A program made the translations under genes and the position numbers. From NCBI GenBank assembly GCA_964625245.1, contig CAZVAN010000019.1:1-21350 (forward strand): a DNA stretch of 21,350 nt. The letters run 5' to 3'. Shown piece by piece: positions 20,472-21,350 of this stretch. A model generated the notes under the pieces. It saw only the letters and a program-made list of their open reading frames with translations, searched no databases and was not told the DNA's origin. Source of the DNA: CAZVAN01 sp964625245 (GTDB taxonomy: Bacteria; Patescibacteriota; Saccharimonadia; Saccharimonadales; UBA10212). Within the stretch, counting starts at the first letter, position 1. Every line of letters begins with the position of its first letter.

Positions 20472-21070
20472 AGGTTTGTCTTAAAGTTACGCAGGCTAAC
20501 CTGCACTGATATGACTTGCTCGACGGTTGGATTACGCACAGTGGGCGATGCCAAACTAATCCGTATGCCCTTGATGGTTGTTAGGTCAGCAATTGGCGTG
20601 ACGATCACGTTGCCGCTGGCATTCAAATAGGTAAAGAGATTTGTGGTGCCGCTTTGCTTGTAGTTATTAACAATGACATGACTCTTTTTACTGCCGCTAA
20701 TAGGAACACCAATTGGCGGGTTGGCGGTCATTGGCGTGACGTCGGCCATCAAAACAGTATTACCATTGGCCTTATAGTAATGCACGATTGAAACATAATT
20801 ATCTGACGGCGAGAAATAGGCATAGGCCACTATGTCGCTGGAAGTTGCCGAGGTGATTCCGGTTATGCCGCGCATTACTTGGGCAATACGCTGCGACTGG
20901 GTGGCGATATCAGTAAAACCGCTGGCGTCGGCCTGCAAGGAGAAGTAGCCGCTTAAGCTGGAGTTAAAAAATGAATAGGTAGTGCCGGCCATCATGCCAA
21001 TTAGGATAATAACCATAAGTAGTTCAATTATGGTAAAGCCAGCCTGGGGTTGCTTGCTACGGTGTGACAA
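20468..21070 (-). CDS. Type IV prepilin, PilW/PulJ-like minor pilin
   Basis: 200 residues. The leader MSHRSKQPQAG precedes FTIIELLMVIILIGMMAGTTY, with Glu5 present and a normal class III cleavage site (G/F). The mature part has the helix LSGYFSLQADASGFTDIATQSQRIAQVMRGI seen in PilW/PulJ-type minor pilins, then a beta-rich C-terminus. It would be processed by PilD (not in the window) and inserted at the inner membrane for assembly. It overlaps the following PilX-like gene by 4 bases and the preceding partial gene by 14 bases, so all three are co-translated. Confidence 0.85.
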   Translation of the reverse strand: MSHRSKQPQAGFTIIELLMVIILIGMMAGTTYSFFNSSLSGYFSLQADASGFTDIATQSQRIAQVMRGITGITSATSSDIVAYAYFSPSDNYVSIVHYYKANGNTVLMADVTPMTANPPIGVPISGSKKSHVIVNNYKQSGTTNLFTYLNASGNVIVTPIADLTTIKGIRISLASPTVRNPTVEQVISVQVSLRNFKTNL

Positions 21071-21350
21071 GGATGCCTCCTATCAACGGTGCGGCCGGTA
21101 GGGTTAGAGTAAAGCCATTCGCGGAAACCATTAGCTGAGTATTACCGGCCGAGGCCGTTGATAGATTAACGCTGCAGGCTAGCTGCAACCCACCAATACT
21201 ACCCGTACAGCTGGCCGTATATGTATTGGCCCCCTGGACAAACTTAACGGTAGTAGCGCAGCTGCCGGCATTGGCGCTGCAAGGCAGGTTAACCCCACTA
21301 ATCGTAAAGGCAAGATTTGAAACAGTAGGTGAGGTCAAACTAACGCTATC
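21057..21350 (-). CDS. C-terminal part of a surface or pilin-like protein, cut by window edge
   Basis: The open frame continues past the window end without a start: residues DSVSL precede SPTVSNLAFTISGVNLPC. About 97 residues are visible. They are Thr/Ser/Ala/Gly-rich and beta-strand-like, with four cysteines (PCSANAGSC, ASCTG, LACSV), suggesting an extracytoplasmic immunoglobulin-like or pilin head domain. A TTG at 21338 is not a credible start. It overlaps the next prepilin gene by 14 bases and belongs to the same operon. Likely another prepilin, such as a PilV-like one, but the N-terminal signal is out of view. Confidence 0.6.
   Translation of the reverse strand, partial: DSVSLTSPTVSNLAFTISGVNLPCSANAGSCATTVKFVQGANTYTASCTGSIGGLQLACSVNLSTASAGNTQLMVSANGFTLTLPAAPLIGGILVTP

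Noticed and set aside
1..21350. CRISPR array or defence cluster
   Set aside because: No regularly spaced repeats and no cas, restriction or toxin-antitoxin genes were seen.

Overview
The window looks like chromosome from a reduced-genome bacterium of the Candidate Phyla Radiation (Patescibacteria), most likely Saccharibacteria-like. This rests on gene content: an RRM protein, DUF2127, a short TilS, a membrane-anchored MurF-like ligase, and a compact PilM/N/O cluster with divergent prepilins. It also rests on tight packing and on many start codons sitting 6-10 bases after a -10 hexamer. TGA is used as a stop (for example 10953-10955), which argues against the UGA=Gly lineages (Gracilibacteria/Absconditabacteria). 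The lineage is an inference; no rRNA or marker tree is available here.

Layout. 1-1358: a truncated CAU tRNA (minus), a symmetric divergent promoter, a potentially highly structured 200-nt RNA, an FtsB/DivIC-like gene and a flavin split-barrel gene. 1363-2690: initiator tRNA-fMet with a near-consensus promoter, followed by two further copies of its 3' end. The second and third copies bracket a solitary ATP-grasp gene, which looks like a small cassette inserted at the tRNA. 2776-4384: a polytopic membrane protein, a HIT hydrolase and an RRM protein. 4563-4940: a strong promoter with a 24-codon ORF, then a third CAU tRNA and a strong terminator. 5056-8285: glutamate dehydrogenase, DUF2127, histidine phosphatase and tilS, in divergent and convergent pairs with almost no spacing. 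8316-16172 (all plus): ftsH, alpha/beta hydrolase, MurF-like ligase, ddl, class IV aminotransferase, ruvB and a bacterial PH-domain protein. 16176-21350 (all minus): a type IV pilus block read as partial surface or pilin-like protein, prepilin, PilX-like, PilM, PilN, PilO, then a PilP-position protein.

How the parts connect. MurF-like and Ddl make and attach D-Ala-D-Ala, and the aminotransferase is directly coupled to ddl. FtsB-like acts in division. TilS is needed to convert one of the CAU tRNAs to tRNA-Ile2, and the window holds three CAU tRNAs (initiator, probable elongator Met, probable Ile2). PilM/N/O form the inner-membrane alignment complex for the prepilins encoded just upstream.

Most notable: the nested tRNA-3'-end repeats around the ATP-grasp gene, with a related motif beside a second tRNA; the structured RNA at 137-335; the pervasive leaderless architecture together with an initiator tRNA lacking one of its three signature G-C pairs; the strongly promoted micro-ORF at 4639; and a MurF-like ligase whose substrate domain appears replaced by a membrane domain.
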